Assembly (NCBI RefSeq): GCF_023656415.1
Contig: NZ_JAMOIL010000035.1
Coordinates: 1-37,504 of the forward strand
DNA length: 37,504 nucleotides
Source: Nocardioides bruguierae
Lineage (GTDB): Bacteria > Actinomycetota > Actinomycetes > Propionibacteriales > Nocardioidaceae
Reading direction: 5' to 3'
Shown here: piece by piece, positions 19,908 through 28,000 of the stretch
How positions within the stretch are numbered: position 1 is the first letter of the stretch
Layout: every line of letters begins with the position of its first letter
The notes under the pieces: model-generated
What the model was told of the DNA's origin: nothing
What the model saw: only the letters and a program-made list of their open reading frames with translations
Database searches by the model: none
Translations under genes and position numbers: made by a program

Positions 19908-20821
19908 GCACGGCCGCGGCCCCGGTCGTGCCCGAGGGTGAGCAGGAGTCCGGCTTCGCGGTCCGGCTCGCCAACTTCGAGGGCCCCTTCGACCTGCTGC
20001 TCCAGCTGATCTCCAAGCACAAGCTGGACATCACCGAGGTCGCGCTGTCGCAGGTCACCGACGAGTTCATCGCGCACGTGAAGGCGATGCGCGACCGGCC
20101 GCGCACGAGCACCGGCGGTCGTGGGTCCAGCGGCGAGCTGGAGGAGACGACGTCCTTCCTGCTGGTCGCGGCCACCCTTCTCGACCTCAAGGCCGCGCGG
20201 CTGCTGCCGCAGGCGGAGGTCGAGGACGAGGAGGACCTGGCGCTGCTGGAGGCCCGCGACCTGCTGTTCGCCCGGCTCCTGCAGTACCGCGCCTACAAGC
20301 AGGTGGCCGGGGTGCTCTCCTCCCGGCTCGCGGAGGAGGCCAAGCGCTACCCCCGGGCCGTGGGCCTGGACGAGCGGTACTCGGCGCTGCTGCCGGAGGT
20401 GCTGATCGGCATCGGGCTGGAGGAGTTCGCCAAGCTCGCCGCAGGCGCGCTGGCGCCCAAGCCGGTGCCGGAGGTGACGCTCCAGCACATCCACGCCCCG
20501 GCGGTCTCCGTGCGCGAGCAGGCCGCGATCGTGATGGCCCGGCTGCGCGACGCGGGCGCCCTGACGTTCCGGGCGCTCACCACCGACTCGCCTGACACGC
20601 TGACCACCGTGGCGCGGTTCCTGGCGCTGCTGGAGCTGTTCCGCGAGAGCGCCATCTCCTTCGAGCAGGTGACCCCCCTGGGCGACCTGACCGTGCGGTG
20701 GACCGGCGAGGTCGAGGCCGACGTCATCGACGTGGACGAGTTCGAGGGCACCCCGGAGGGCCCGACCGGCGGTACCGCCGTCACCGGTGTCGCGGTGAGG
20801 GCCCAGGAGGAGGACGAGTGA
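19904..20821 (+). CDS. scpA: Segregation and condensation protein A
   Basis: A 305-residue kleisin subunit of the SMC-ScpAB condensin. The N-terminal helix region FAVRLANFEGPFDLLLQLISKHKLDITEV is diagnostic. It is followed by the LLVAATLLDLKAARLLP segment and a C-terminal winged-helix part (VREQAAIVMARLRDAGALTFRAL, FLALLELFRES). The GTG start overlaps the preceding stop as GTGA. It bridges the SMC heads and recruits ScpB. Length is slightly above the usual ~250-280 because of a polar tail. Confidence 0.93.
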   Translation: MSTAAAPVVPEGEQESGFAVRLANFEGPFDLLLQLISKHKLDITEVALSQVTDEFIAHVKAMRDRPRTSTGGRGSSGELEETTSFLLVAATLLDLKAARLLPQAEVEDEEDLALLEARDLLFARLLQYRAYKQVAGVLSSRLAEEAKRYPRAVGLDERYSALLPEVLIGIGLEEFAKLAAGALAPKPVPEVTLQHIHAPAVSVREQAAIVMARLRDAGALTFRALTTDSPDTLTTVARFLALLELFRESAISFEQVTPLGDLTVRWTGEVEADVIDVDEFEGTPEGPTGGTAVTGVAVRAQEEDE

Positions 20822-20865
20822 GCCAGGACGTGAGCCAGGACGTGAGTCAGGACGCGAGCCAGGAC
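20818..20865 (+). repeat. Four 12-bp tandem repeats at the scpB start
   Basis: The unit GTGAGCCAGGAC starts at 20818, 20830, 20842 (AGT for AGC) and 20854 (GCG for GTG). The first three copies each begin with a GTG in frame with scpB, so copy number changes would keep the frame and only alter the N-terminus. Confidence 0.9.
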
Positions 20866-21621
20866 GCCCTGCCGGGGACCGAGCAGGAGAGCCGGCCGGG
20901 CAGCGAGGAGGCCGCGCCGGCGGTGCCGGCGTCCGCGCTGCGACCCGCGCTGGAGGCCGTGCTCATGGTGGCCGACCAGCCGTTGGACGCGATCGGGCTG
21001 GCCGGCGTGCTCGGCCACCCCGTCGGCGACGTGGTGGCGGCCCTGCAGCTCTTGGCCGAGGAGTACACCGAGCAGGGTCGTGGCTTCGAGCTGCGCCAGG
21101 TGGCCGGCGGCTGGCGCTTCTACACGCGTGAGGACTACGCGGCCGTCGTGGAGAAGTTCGTGCTGGAGGGCCAGCAGTCGCGGCTGACGCAGGCCGCGCT
21201 GGAGACCCTGGCCGTGGTGGCCTACAAGCAGCCGGTGAGCCGGGCGCGGGTCTCGGCGGTGCGGGGCGTCAACGTCGACGGCGTGATGCGCACGCTGCTG
21301 ACCCGCGGGCTGGTCGAGGAGGCCGGCACCGATCCGGTGAGCGGCGCGCATCTCTACCGCACGAGCGCCTACTTCCTGGAGCGCATCGGCATCCTCAGCC
21401 TCGACGAGCTGCCCGAGCTGGCCCCGTACCTGCCGGACATGGAGGACCTGGACGAGATCGAGTCGGCGCTCGCCTCGCCGGGCCTGCCGCGGCGGGCGGC
21501 GGGGGAGCCGGGGGACACGGGGACCGAGGAATCGCCCGCGGGCCCGGCCACCGGGGAGACTGGGGGCGCTCAGCCCGACCACGGGCCCGACGACCAGCCC
21601 GACCCGGAGGAGACCGCGTGA
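20818..21621 (+). CDS. scpB: Segregation and condensation protein B
   Basis: A 267-residue ScpB of two winged-helix domains (about residues 40-190: LRPALEAVLMVADQPL, GFELRQVAGGWRFYTR, LTQAALETLAVVAYKQPVSR, VNVDGVMRTLLTRGLVEE). The GTG at 20818 overlaps the scpA stop (GTGA) and has a strong AGGAGG 7 nt upstream. The first 16 residues are a four-fold SQD(V/A) repeat encoded by 12-bp tandem repeats, which places further in-frame GTG codons at 20830 and 20842. An acidic Gly/Pro/Glu-rich tail of ~45 residues follows the folded part. It works with ScpA and SMC in chromosome condensation. Confidence 0.93.
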   Translation: MSQDVSQDVSQDASQDALPGTEQESRPGSEEAAPAVPASALRPALEAVLMVADQPLDAIGLAGVLGHPVGDVVAALQLLAEEYTEQGRGFELRQVAGGWRFYTREDYAAVVEKFVLEGQQSRLTQAALETLAVVAYKQPVSRARVSAVRGVNVDGVMRTLLTRGLVEEAGTDPVSGAHLYRTSAYFLERIGILSLDELPELAPYLPDMEDLDEIESALASPGLPRRAAGEPGDTGTEESPAGPATGETGGAQPDHGPDDQPDPEETA

Positions 21622-22388
21622 CCGGCCCCGACCTGCCCACCGACGACGAGGGCCTCGTCCGGCTGCAGAAGCTGCTGGCCTCCAGCGGGGTCGCCTCCCG
21701 GCGTCGCTGCGAGGAGCTCATGCTCGAGGGCGCCGTCGAGGTCGACGGCGAGGTCGTGACCCGGCTCGGCACGAAGGTCGACCCGACCACCGCCGTCATC
21801 CGGGTCGAGGGACGCCGGCTCCCGCCCGTCTCCCCGCACGTCTACCTGGTCCTCAACAAGCCGCGCGGCGTCGTGTCCACGATGTCCGACCCCGAGGGCC
21901 GCACGTGCCTCACCGACCTCGTGGCCGACCGCCCCGAGCGGCTCTTCCACGTCGGCCGGCTCGACACCGACACCTCAGGGCTGCTGGTGCTCACCAACGA
22001 CGGCGACTTCGCCAACCGGCTCGCGCACCCCTCCTTCGAGGTCGACAAGACCTACGTGGCCGAGGTGGACGGTGAGGTCTACCCGCGCACCGTCAAGGAC
22101 CTGCTGGCCGGCGTGACGCTGGAGGACGGGCCCGTCGCGGTGTCGAAGTGCAAGGTCATCTCCGGCGGCCACCGTCGCAACCACCCGGGCCGCAGCATCG
22201 TCGAGCTGGTCATCCACGAGGGCCGCAACCGCATCGTGCGGCGGCTGCTCGAGCACGTCGGTCACCCCGTCACCCGCCTGACCCGCACCGCCATCGGACC
22301 GGTGCAGTTGGGCACGCTGAAGAGCGGCGAGATGCGGGACCTGACCCGCGAGGAGCTCGGCGAGCTGCTGGACAGCGCCCAGCTCTGA
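21618..22388 (+). CDS. rluB: 23S rRNA pseudouridine synthase RluB-like
   Basis: A 256-residue RsuA/RluB family pseudouridine synthase. The N-terminal S4 domain (RLQKLLASSGVASRRRCEEL) binds RNA. The catalytic aspartate lies in GRLDTDTSGLLVLTNDG, followed by the family motifs KTYVAEV and EGRNRIVRRLLEHVGHPVTRL. It isomerises a uridine in 23S rRNA; the exact site cannot be read from sequence. The GTG start overlaps the scpB stop (GTGA). The scpA-scpB-rluB order is widely conserved in bacteria. A spaced inverted repeat (ACACCG/CGGTGT, 22406-22419) follows the stop. Confidence 0.92.
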   Translation: MTGPDLPTDDEGLVRLQKLLASSGVASRRRCEELMLEGAVEVDGEVVTRLGTKVDPTTAVIRVEGRRLPPVSPHVYLVLNKPRGVVSTMSDPEGRTCLTDLVADRPERLFHVGRLDTDTSGLLVLTNDGDFANRLAHPSFEVDKTYVAEVDGEVYPRTVKDLLAGVTLEDGPVAVSKCKVISGGHRRNHPGRSIVELVIHEGRNRIVRRLLEHVGHPVTRLTRTAIGPVQLGTLKSGEMRDLTREELGELLDSAQL

Positions 22389-22471
22389 CGGCCGCTGCCG
22401 GGAGTACACCGACCGGTGTGGCCGGGGTCGCCGCACAGGCGCGGATGGATACACAGATCGGGGTATGACGC

Positions 22472-22493
22472 GGTAGACCGACCTGTCTACCTT
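22472..22493 (+). promoter_or_regulatory. TetR operator overlapping the -10 of its own gene
   Basis: GGTAGAC (22472-22478) and GTCTACC (22485-22491) form a perfect 7-bp inverted repeat with a 6-nt spacer, the size and TAGAC/GTCTA ends common in TetR-family operators. The -10 TACCTT (22488-22493) overlaps the right half-site and ends 7 nt before the GTG at 22501, so repressor binding would block the promoter. Confidence 0.55.
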
Positions 22494-22500
22494 CGGTCCC

Positions 22501-23094
22501 GTGCTCGCCCAGGACCAGCCCGTCGAGTGGACGCCCAAGGCCCACGACCTGCTCGAGGCCGCCGCCGCGCTGTTCTACGAGCGCGGGATCGCGGCCGTGG
22601 GCGTCGACACGGTGGCCCAGCACGCCGGCGTCACGAAGAAGACGCTCTACGACCGTTTCGGCTCCAAGGAGCGGCTCGTCGCCGAGTACCTGCGCTCCCG
22701 GGAGGAGCAGCGACGCGCCGCGCTCGTCGCGGCGCTGGACGAGGCGCGCGACCCGGTCGAGCGGGTGGCAGCGGTCTACGACGGCACGCGGGCCTGGGCC
22801 GCGGCGCAGCCGGTGTGGCGCGGCTGTCCGGTCGTCAATGCCCACGCCGAGATCAACACCGCCGGCCACCCGGCGTACCCGCTGGTCGCGGAGCAGAAGC
22901 GCTGGACCCGCGACCTGTTCTCCGGCCTGCTCGTCTACGCCGGCGTGCCGGCCGAGCACCGCGACGCGCTCGCCACCCAGCTGCTGGCGCTCCTGGAGGG
23001 CGCCCAGGTGGTCGTCGGCATGGGCGCGGACCCGCACGGCTTCCTCCGGGCCCGGGACGCCGGCGTGGCGCTGGTCCGGTCTGTGCTCGCCTGA
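22501..23094 (+). CDS. TetR/AcrR family transcriptional regulator
   Basis: A 197-residue TetR-type repressor. The N-terminal HTH domain is clear (LLEAAAALFYERGIAAVGVDTVAQHAGVTKKTLYDRFGSKERL, about residues 15-58). The C-terminal ligand domain begins near residue 65 and contains RGCPVVNAHAEI, a stretch typical of one TetR subgroup. The start is the GTG at 22501, 7 nt after a -10 hexamer and directly downstream of an inverted repeat that is probably its own operator. No divergent target gene is adjacent: rluB and tyrA face the same way. The regulated pathway and ligand are unknown. It is absent from the equivalent mycobacterial block. Confidence 0.9.
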   Translation: MLAQDQPVEWTPKAHDLLEAAAALFYERGIAAVGVDTVAQHAGVTKKTLYDRFGSKERLVAEYLRSREEQRRAALVAALDEARDPVERVAAVYDGTRAWAAAQPVWRGCPVVNAHAEINTAGHPAYPLVAEQKRWTRDLFSGLLVYAGVPAEHRDALATQLLALLEGAQVVVGMGADPHGFLRARDAGVALVRSVLA

Positions 23095-23135
23095 CCGCCC
23101 ACCGGTACGCGGCCGCCTGGCCACGCCTGGCTGGG

Positions 23136-23141
23136 TAGCCT
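23136..23141 (+). promoter_or_regulatory. Possible -10 element upstream of tyrA
   Basis: TAGCCT lies 50 nt before the tyrA GTG at 23186, giving a leader of about 35-40 nt that contains the AGGGGAG ribosome-binding site. No clear -35 is seen. Confidence 0.35.
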
Positions 23142-23185
23142 TCGACCGCAGTGGACGGCACGGGCAACACAGCAGGGGAGCAGGC

Positions 23186-24289
23186 GTGATCCAGGCGAGC
23201 GAGCGCACGGACGGCATGACGCTGTCCGGGCCGGTCGAGGTCGTCGGCACCGGGCTGCTCGGCACCTCGGTCGCCCTGGCGTGCCGCCGCGCCGGCCTGG
23301 AGGTGCTGCTCACCGACGCCTCGGCCGAGCACCTCGCGACGGCTGCCGAGCTGGGCGCCGGTCGCCCCCGGCTGCCCGAGGACGCCCCGCAGCTGGTGGT
23401 CGTCGCCGTGCCGCCGTCCGCGCTGGGGACCGTGATCACCGACGTGCTGGTGGCGACCCTCGAGCACGGCACCGTGGTGACCGACGTCGGCTCGGTGAAG
23501 GCCGCCCCGCTGGCCGGCGTCCTCGCGGGCGCGCCGACCCAGGTGCACCGCTACGTGGGCAGCCACCCGATGGCGGGCTCGGAGCGGTCGGGGCCCTCGG
23601 CCGGCAACGCGTCCCTCTTCGAGGGCCGGCCGTGGGCCATCACCCCGCACGCGGACGCCGACGTGGCGGCCGTCGAGCTCGTGGAGCAGCTGATCAAGGT
23701 CTGCGGCGCGGTGCCCGCGTGGCAGACCCCCGCCGAGCACGACCGGGCGGTGGCGCGGATCAGCCACGTGCCGCACCTGATGTCGGCGCTGGTCGCCGGG
23801 CGGCTCTCCGGCGCGCCCGACAACCACCTGGCGCTGGCCGGCCAGGGCGTGCGCGACGTGACCCGGGTGGCCGCGGGCGACCCGCGCCTGTACGGCCAGA
23901 TCGTCGGCGGCAACGCGGCGGCGGTGGTCGAGCTGCTCACCGAGGTGCGCGGCGAGCTGGACCGGCTGATCGAGGCCGTGGGCTCGGGCGACGCCGCGGC
24001 CCTGGACGGCATCCTGGAACGCGGCGTCGAGGGCACGAGGTCGATCCCGGGCAAGCACGGCGGGCCCGCGGTGCCGATGACCTCGGTGTGGGTGACGGTC
24101 TCCGACCGGGCCGGCGAGCTGGCCCGGCTGCTGGCCGACGCGGTGGCCAGCCAGGTCAGCGTGGAGGACATCCGCATCGACCACGACACCTCCCGCGAGG
24201 CCGGTCTCGTCGAGCTGGTGGTGGCGCAGCGCCGCGGCGAGCACCTCAGCGACGCTCTGGAGTCGAGAGGCTGGACCGTCCAGCGGTAG
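23186..24289 (+). CDS. tyrA: Prephenate dehydrogenase with C-terminal ACT domain
   Basis: A 367-residue NAD-dependent prephenate dehydrogenase of tyrosine synthesis. The Rossmann motif GTGLLGTSVALA is near residue 20. The middle holds the VTDVGSVKAAP and HPMAGSERSG signatures, the latter with the substrate-binding histidine. The C-terminal ~75 residues (PMTSVWVTVSDRAGELARLL...) form an ACT domain that likely senses tyrosine. The GTG at 23186 has AGGGGAG a few nt upstream; ATG 23216 is the alternative and would still leave the Rossmann fold complete. Its TAG stop (24287-24289) doubles as part of the cmk -10 element. Confidence 0.92.
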   Translation: MIQASERTDGMTLSGPVEVVGTGLLGTSVALACRRAGLEVLLTDASAEHLATAAELGAGRPRLPEDAPQLVVVAVPPSALGTVITDVLVATLEHGTVVTDVGSVKAAPLAGVLAGAPTQVHRYVGSHPMAGSERSGPSAGNASLFEGRPWAITPHADADVAAVELVEQLIKVCGAVPAWQTPAEHDRAVARISHVPHLMSALVAGRLSGAPDNHLALAGQGVRDVTRVAAGDPRLYGQIVGGNAAAVVELLTEVRGELDRLIEAVGSGDAAALDGILERGVEGTRSIPGKHGGPAVPMTSVWVTVSDRAGELARLLADAVASQVSVEDIRIDHDTSREAGLVELVVAQRRGEHLSDALESRGWTVQR

Positions 24290-24292
24290 GCT
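24287..24292 (+). promoter_or_regulatory. -10 element for leaderless cmk, containing the tyrA stop codon
   Basis: TAGGCT ends 8 nt before the cmk GTG at 24301. Its first three bases are the TAG stop of tyrA, so the promoter is embedded in the gene junction. Confidence 0.45.
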
Positions 24293-24300
24293 CACGCCCC

Positions 24301-25053
24301 GTGAGCAGCGCCCCCGACCCCCAGACGCACTCGCCCAGCAGCACCTCGGAGCTCCCCCCGACCGCCGGCATCGTCGTCGCGGTCGACGGCACGTCCGGCT
24401 CGGGCAAGTCGAGCACCTGCCGCGGCGTGGCCCAGCGGCTCGGCCTGGCCTACCTCGACACCGGCGCGCAGTACCGCGCGATGACCTGGTGGATGCTCGA
24501 GCACGGCGTCGACGTGCACGACGCGGACGCCGTCGCGGCGCGCGCGGGCGAGCCCGACCTCGTCTCGGGCACCGACCCCGCCGGCCCCACCATCACGGTG
24601 GACGGCACCGACGTCTCGGCCCCGATCCGCGGCGAGGCCGTCAACGGCGCCGTGAGCCCGGTCGCGACCGTGCCGGCCGTGCGGGCCCGCCTCGTCGACC
24701 TCCAGCGCGAGACCATCGCCGCGGCCCTCGGCGGCCGCGGCATCGTCGTGGAGGGCCGCGACATCGGTTCCACGGTCGCCCCCGACGCACCGGTGAAGGT
24801 CTACCTCACCGCCGACCCGTCGGCCCGCGCGCGCCGCCGGGCGCTGGAGGAGGGCGGCTCGGATGCCGCCGCCGTCGAGGCGAGCCTGCGCAACCGCGAC
24901 CAGATCGACTCCGGTCGCGCCACCAGCCCCCTGACGATCACCGACGGCGCGGTGCAGGTGGACTCCACCGACCTCACCCTCGACGAGGTCATCGGCCTGG
25001 TCAGCGGCCTGGTCGTGAGCGCGGCCACCGGCTCCGCCGTGGGGTCGTCGTGA
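24301..25053 (+). CDS. cmk: Cytidylate kinase
   Basis: A 250-residue (d)CMP kinase. The P-loop is GTSGSGKSS. The CMP-binding region DTGAQYRAMTWW, the VEGRDIGSTVAP motif and the LRNRDQIDSGRATSPL lid/CMP contact region are all present. A ~20-residue polar N-terminal extension precedes the fold. The GTG at 24301 lies 8 nt after a TAGGCT -10. Its stop overlaps the acyltransferase start (GTGA). Clustering of cmk with der is conserved in actinobacteria (Rv1712-Rv1713), here with an acyltransferase between them. Confidence 0.94.
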   Translation: MSSAPDPQTHSPSSTSELPPTAGIVVAVDGTSGSGKSSTCRGVAQRLGLAYLDTGAQYRAMTWWMLEHGVDVHDADAVAARAGEPDLVSGTDPAGPTITVDGTDVSAPIRGEAVNGAVSPVATVPAVRARLVDLQRETIAAALGGRGIVVEGRDIGSTVAPDAPVKVYLTADPSARARRRALEEGGSDAAAVEASLRNRDQIDSGRATSPLTITDGAVQVDSTDLTLDEVIGLVSGLVVSAATGSAVGSS

Positions 25054-25883
25054 CGCTGCTGACGGGCTTCGGCTCCAAGGTCGGGCTGGGCGCGCGGGTT
25101 GGTCGACCCCTGCGGCCGCGGGAGCGCGCCGCCGTCCACACCGACCTGCCGCGCACCGACACCACGCCGTACCCCGCCCGCCACCTGCTCTACCCGCTGC
25201 GGCCGGTCTCCCGGTTCCTGGTGCGGCGCCGGTGGGACATGGGCGTCCACGGCGAGCACCGCGTGCCGCAGGGGCCGGTGATCTTCGCCGCCAACCACGT
25301 GGGGGCCTCGGACGGTCCGCTGCTGGCGATGTTCGCGCCGCTGCCGGTGCACGCCCTGACGAAGTCGGAGCTGTTCGGCGGCAAGCTGGGCACCTTCCTC
25401 CTGCACTCGGGCCAGGTCCCGCTCCAGCGGTTCGGTGCCGACACGGCGGCGATGCGCACGTGCCTGCGGGTGCTGCGCGACGGCGGCTCGGTCGGGATCT
25501 TCCCGGAGGGGCGGCGCGGCGACGGCGAGATGCGGCGCTGCCACACGGGCGTCGCCTACCTGGCGATGGTCACCGGTGCGCCGGTCGTGCCGGTGACCTT
25601 CTTCGGGACGCGGGAGCCGGGCGGACGCAGCGGCTCCCTGCCCCCGTGGGGACGTCGCCTCGACATCGTCTTCGGCGAGCCGACCAGCGTCGAGCAGACG
25701 CCCTGGCCGCGGACCAAGGAACACGTGCACGCCACCACGGTGTTGCTCCACCGGTACCTGCGCGAGCAGCTGGCCGCCGCGAAGGCCGAGACCGGCCGTC
25801 GCCTCCCCGGGCCGCTCCCGGCCGGGGACCTCGAACCCGATCCTCTGACCGCCACCACGGTCAGCGAGCTAGGAGAAGCATGA
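25050..25883 (+). CDS. 1-acyl-sn-glycerol-3-phosphate acyltransferase-like (PlsC family)
   Basis: A 277-residue PlsC-type acyltransferase, transferring acyl chains to lysophosphatidate or a related acceptor at the membrane. Block I is NHVGASDGP (NHx4D), block III is FPEGRRGDG, and block IV is the GAPVVPVTFFG segment. There is no obvious membrane helix, as in several peripheral members. The GTG at 25050 overlaps the cmk stop, and its own stop overlaps the der start (ATGA), so cmk, this gene and der are translationally coupled. The frame is open far upstream inside cmk, but the overlap and the start of family similarity favour 25050. Acceptor substrate is not determinable. Confidence 0.88.
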   Translation: MTLLTGFGSKVGLGARVGRPLRPRERAAVHTDLPRTDTTPYPARHLLYPLRPVSRFLVRRRWDMGVHGEHRVPQGPVIFAANHVGASDGPLLAMFAPLPVHALTKSELFGGKLGTFLLHSGQVPLQRFGADTAAMRTCLRVLRDGGSVGIFPEGRRGDGEMRRCHTGVAYLAMVTGAPVVPVTFFGTREPGGRSGSLPPWGRRLDIVFGEPTSVEQTPWPRTKEHVHATTVLLHRYLREQLAAAKAETGRRLPGPLPAGDLEPDPLTATTVSELGEA

Positions 25884-27268
25884 CCGAGCACGCCGACGCC
25901 CCCCTGGGCCCGGAGGGCTCCGGCCCCGATGGTCCCGGCGCCGACGGCCCGACGCCGGTCCTGGCCGTCGTGGGCCGCCCGAACGTGGGCAAGTCCACCC
26001 TGGTGAACCGCATCATCGGCCGCCGCGAGGCGGTCGTGCAGGACATCCCGGGCGTGACTCGGGACCGGATCAGCTACGACGCCGACTGGAACGGCCGGTC
26101 GTTCACGGTCGTCGACACCGGCGGCTGGGACCCGGACGCCCGCGGCCTCGCCGAGCGGATCGCGGCCCAGGCCGAGATCGCCGTGAGCCTGGCCGACGCC
26201 GTCCTGTTCGTCGTCGACGCCACCGTGGGCATCACCGACGCTGACGAGGCGGTCGTCAAGATCCTGCGCAAGGCCGGCAAGCCCGTCGTCCTGGCCGCCA
26301 ACAAGACCGACGACCTGCGCACCGAGTCCGAGGCCTACGGCCTGTGGAACCTCGGTCTGGGCGAGCCGTACCCGGTCTCGGCGCTGCACGGCCGCGGGTC
26401 GGGCGACATGCTGGACGCCGTCCTGGCGGCCCTGCCCGAGACGCCGCCGATGCCCGAGGGTGTCGAGGTCGGCGGCCCGCGCCGCATCGCGCTGGTCGGC
26501 AAGCCGAACGTGGGCAAGTCCTCGCTGCTCAACAAGCTGGCCGGCGAGGAGCGCTCGGTGGTCGACAACGTCGCCGGCACCACCGTCGACCCCGTCGACG
26601 AGATGGTCGAGCTCGGCGGGCGCACCTGGCGCTTCGTCGACACCGCCGGCATCCGCAAGCGCGTGAAGGAGGCCTCGGGGCACGAGTACTACGCCTCGCT
26701 GCGCACCTCCGCCGCGATCGAGCGGGCCGAGGTCTGCGTGCTGCTGGTCGACGCCGAGCAGTCGATCTCCGAGCAGGACGTGCGCATCCTCCAGACCGTC
26801 CGCGAGTCCGGCCGCGCGCTGGTGATCGCGTTCAACAAGTGGGACCTCGTCGACGAGGAGCGCCGCTACTACCTCGAGCGCGAGGTCGAGCGGGACCTGG
26901 TGCAGGTGCAGTGGGCGCCGCGGATCAACATCACCGCCCGCACCGGCTGGCACGTCGACCGGCTCGTGCCCGCGCTCGACCGGGCTCTCGAGGGCTGGGA
27001 GACCCGCGTCGGCACCGGCGCGCTCAACACCTTCCTCGGGCGTCTCGTGGCCGAGCACCCGCACCCGGTGCGCGGCGGCAAGCAGCCGAAGATCATGTTC
27101 GCGACCCAGCCCTCCACGGCTCCGCCGACCTTCGTGCTGTTCACCTCCGGCAAGCTGGACGACGGCTACGAGCGCTACATCGAGCGGCGCCTGCGCGAGG
27201 AGTTCGGCTTCGTCGGGTCGCCGATCATCCTGCAGCAGCGCGTGCGCGAGAAGCGGAAGCGCTCGTGA
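25880..27268 (+). CDS. der: Ribosome biogenesis GTPase Der (EngA)
   Basis: A 462-residue protein with two tandem GTPase domains and a C-terminal KH-like domain. G-domain 1 has GRPNVGKST, DTGGWD and NKTD; G-domain 2 has GKPNVGKSS, DTAGIRK and NKWD. The KH-like part includes KIMFATQPSTAPPTFVLF and ends in a basic RVREKRKRS tail. Der acts in 50S subunit assembly. The ATG at 25880 has an AGGAG ribosome-binding site and overlaps the preceding stop as ATGA. An acidic Gly/Pro-rich N-terminal stretch of ~27 residues precedes G1. It is followed by a methyltransferase gene overlapping its stop. Confidence 0.96.
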   Translation: MTEHADAPLGPEGSGPDGPGADGPTPVLAVVGRPNVGKSTLVNRIIGRREAVVQDIPGVTRDRISYDADWNGRSFTVVDTGGWDPDARGLAERIAAQAEIAVSLADAVLFVVDATVGITDADEAVVKILRKAGKPVVLAANKTDDLRTESEAYGLWNLGLGEPYPVSALHGRGSGDMLDAVLAALPETPPMPEGVEVGGPRRIALVGKPNVGKSSLLNKLAGEERSVVDNVAGTTVDPVDEMVELGGRTWRFVDTAGIRKRVKEASGHEYYASLRTSAAIERAEVCVLLVDAEQSISEQDVRILQTVRESGRALVIAFNKWDLVDEERRYYLEREVERDLVQVQWAPRINITARTGWHVDRLVPALDRALEGWETRVGTGALNTFLGRLVAEHPHPVRGGKQPKIMFATQPSTAPPTFVLFTSGKLDDGYERYIERRLREEFGFVGSPIILQQRVREKRKRS

Positions 27269-27903
27269 GCGCCTCCGCTCCGCGCGACCCTCGCGGCACG
27301 GCGCCCGTCGCCCACTGGGACGGCGTCTACGCCGAGCGTGGTCCGCGTGACGTGTCCTGGTACGAGGAGACGCCGGCCGTCTCCGCGCGGCTCGTGCTGC
27401 GCGACGGCGTGCCGGCCTCGGTCATCGACGTGGGGGCCGGTGCGTCGACCCTGCCGGACGCCCTCCTGGACGCCGGCGTGGGCCACGTGACGCTGCTCGA
27501 CCTGTCGCTGCGCGCGCTGTCGCTGACCGCCGCCCGGCTGGACGAGCGGTCCACGGCCCTGACCACCATCGCCGCCGACGTCCTGACGTACGCGTTCGAG
27601 GACGTCTTCGACGTGTGGCACGACCGGGCCGTCTTCCACTTCCTCACCTCGCCCGAGCAGCAGGCCGCCTACGTGGCCGCCGCCGCGGGCGCGGTGAGGC
27701 CCGGTGGGACGCTGGTGCTCGGCGCGTTCGCGCCCGACGGCCCGGAGTCGTGCTCCGGGCTGCCGGTGCAGCGCTGGTCCTCGTCCTCCCTCGCGGAGGC
27801 GTTCGGGTCGGCGTTCGACCTGGAGCACACCGAGCAGGCCGAGCACCACACGCCGTGGGACGCCGTGCAGCCCTTCACCTGGGTGGTGCTGCGGCGCCGC
27901 TGA
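27265..27903 (+). CDS. Class I SAM-dependent methyltransferase
   Basis: A 212-residue methyltransferase. The N-terminus (WDGVYAERGPRDVSWYEETP) is typical of a common bacterial small-molecule methyltransferase family. Motif I is VIDVGAGASTLPDALL, motif II is the VTLLDLS acidic loop, and motif IV is FDVWHDRAVFHFL. The GTG at 27265 overlaps the der stop (GTGA). It is the last gene of the cmk-acyltransferase-der unit, with a strong hairpin 15 nt after its stop. Substrate is unknown; a thiopurine-like or other small-molecule acceptor would be a guess only. Confidence 0.88.
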   Translation: MSASAPRDPRGTAPVAHWDGVYAERGPRDVSWYEETPAVSARLVLRDGVPASVIDVGAGASTLPDALLDAGVGHVTLLDLSLRALSLTAARLDERSTALTTIAADVLTYAFEDVFDVWHDRAVFHFLTSPEQQAAYVAAAAGAVRPGGTLVLGAFAPDGPESCSGLPVQRWSSSSLAEAFGSAFDLEHTEQAEHHTPWDAVQPFTWVVLRRR

Positions 27904-27917
27904 GCGCTCTTCTCGAT

Positions 27918-27964
27918 CAGTGGGTGCGTCTGCTGTCACCAGGTGGCAGCAGGCGCACCCACTG
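27918..27964 (+). terminator. Strong hairpin ending the cmk-der-methyltransferase unit
   Basis: CAGTGGGTGCGTCTGCTG (27918-27935) pairs with CAGCAGGCGCACCCACTG (27947-27964), 18 bp with one G-U pair. The 11-nt loop contains CACC-A-GGTG, which can close further. It is followed by TTCTCAGTTTC rather than a clean T-tract. Confidence 0.75.
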
Positions 27965-27988
27965 TTCTCAGTTTCGCAGGTTCGCTCC

Positions 27989-27994
27989 TAGCCT
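27989..27994 (+). promoter_or_regulatory. -10 element for the leaderless secreted-protein gene
   Basis: TAGCCT ends 6 nt before the ATG at 28001 and follows the preceding terminator. No ribosome-binding site precedes the ATG. Confidence 0.5.
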
Positions 27995-28000
27995 CGCGGC

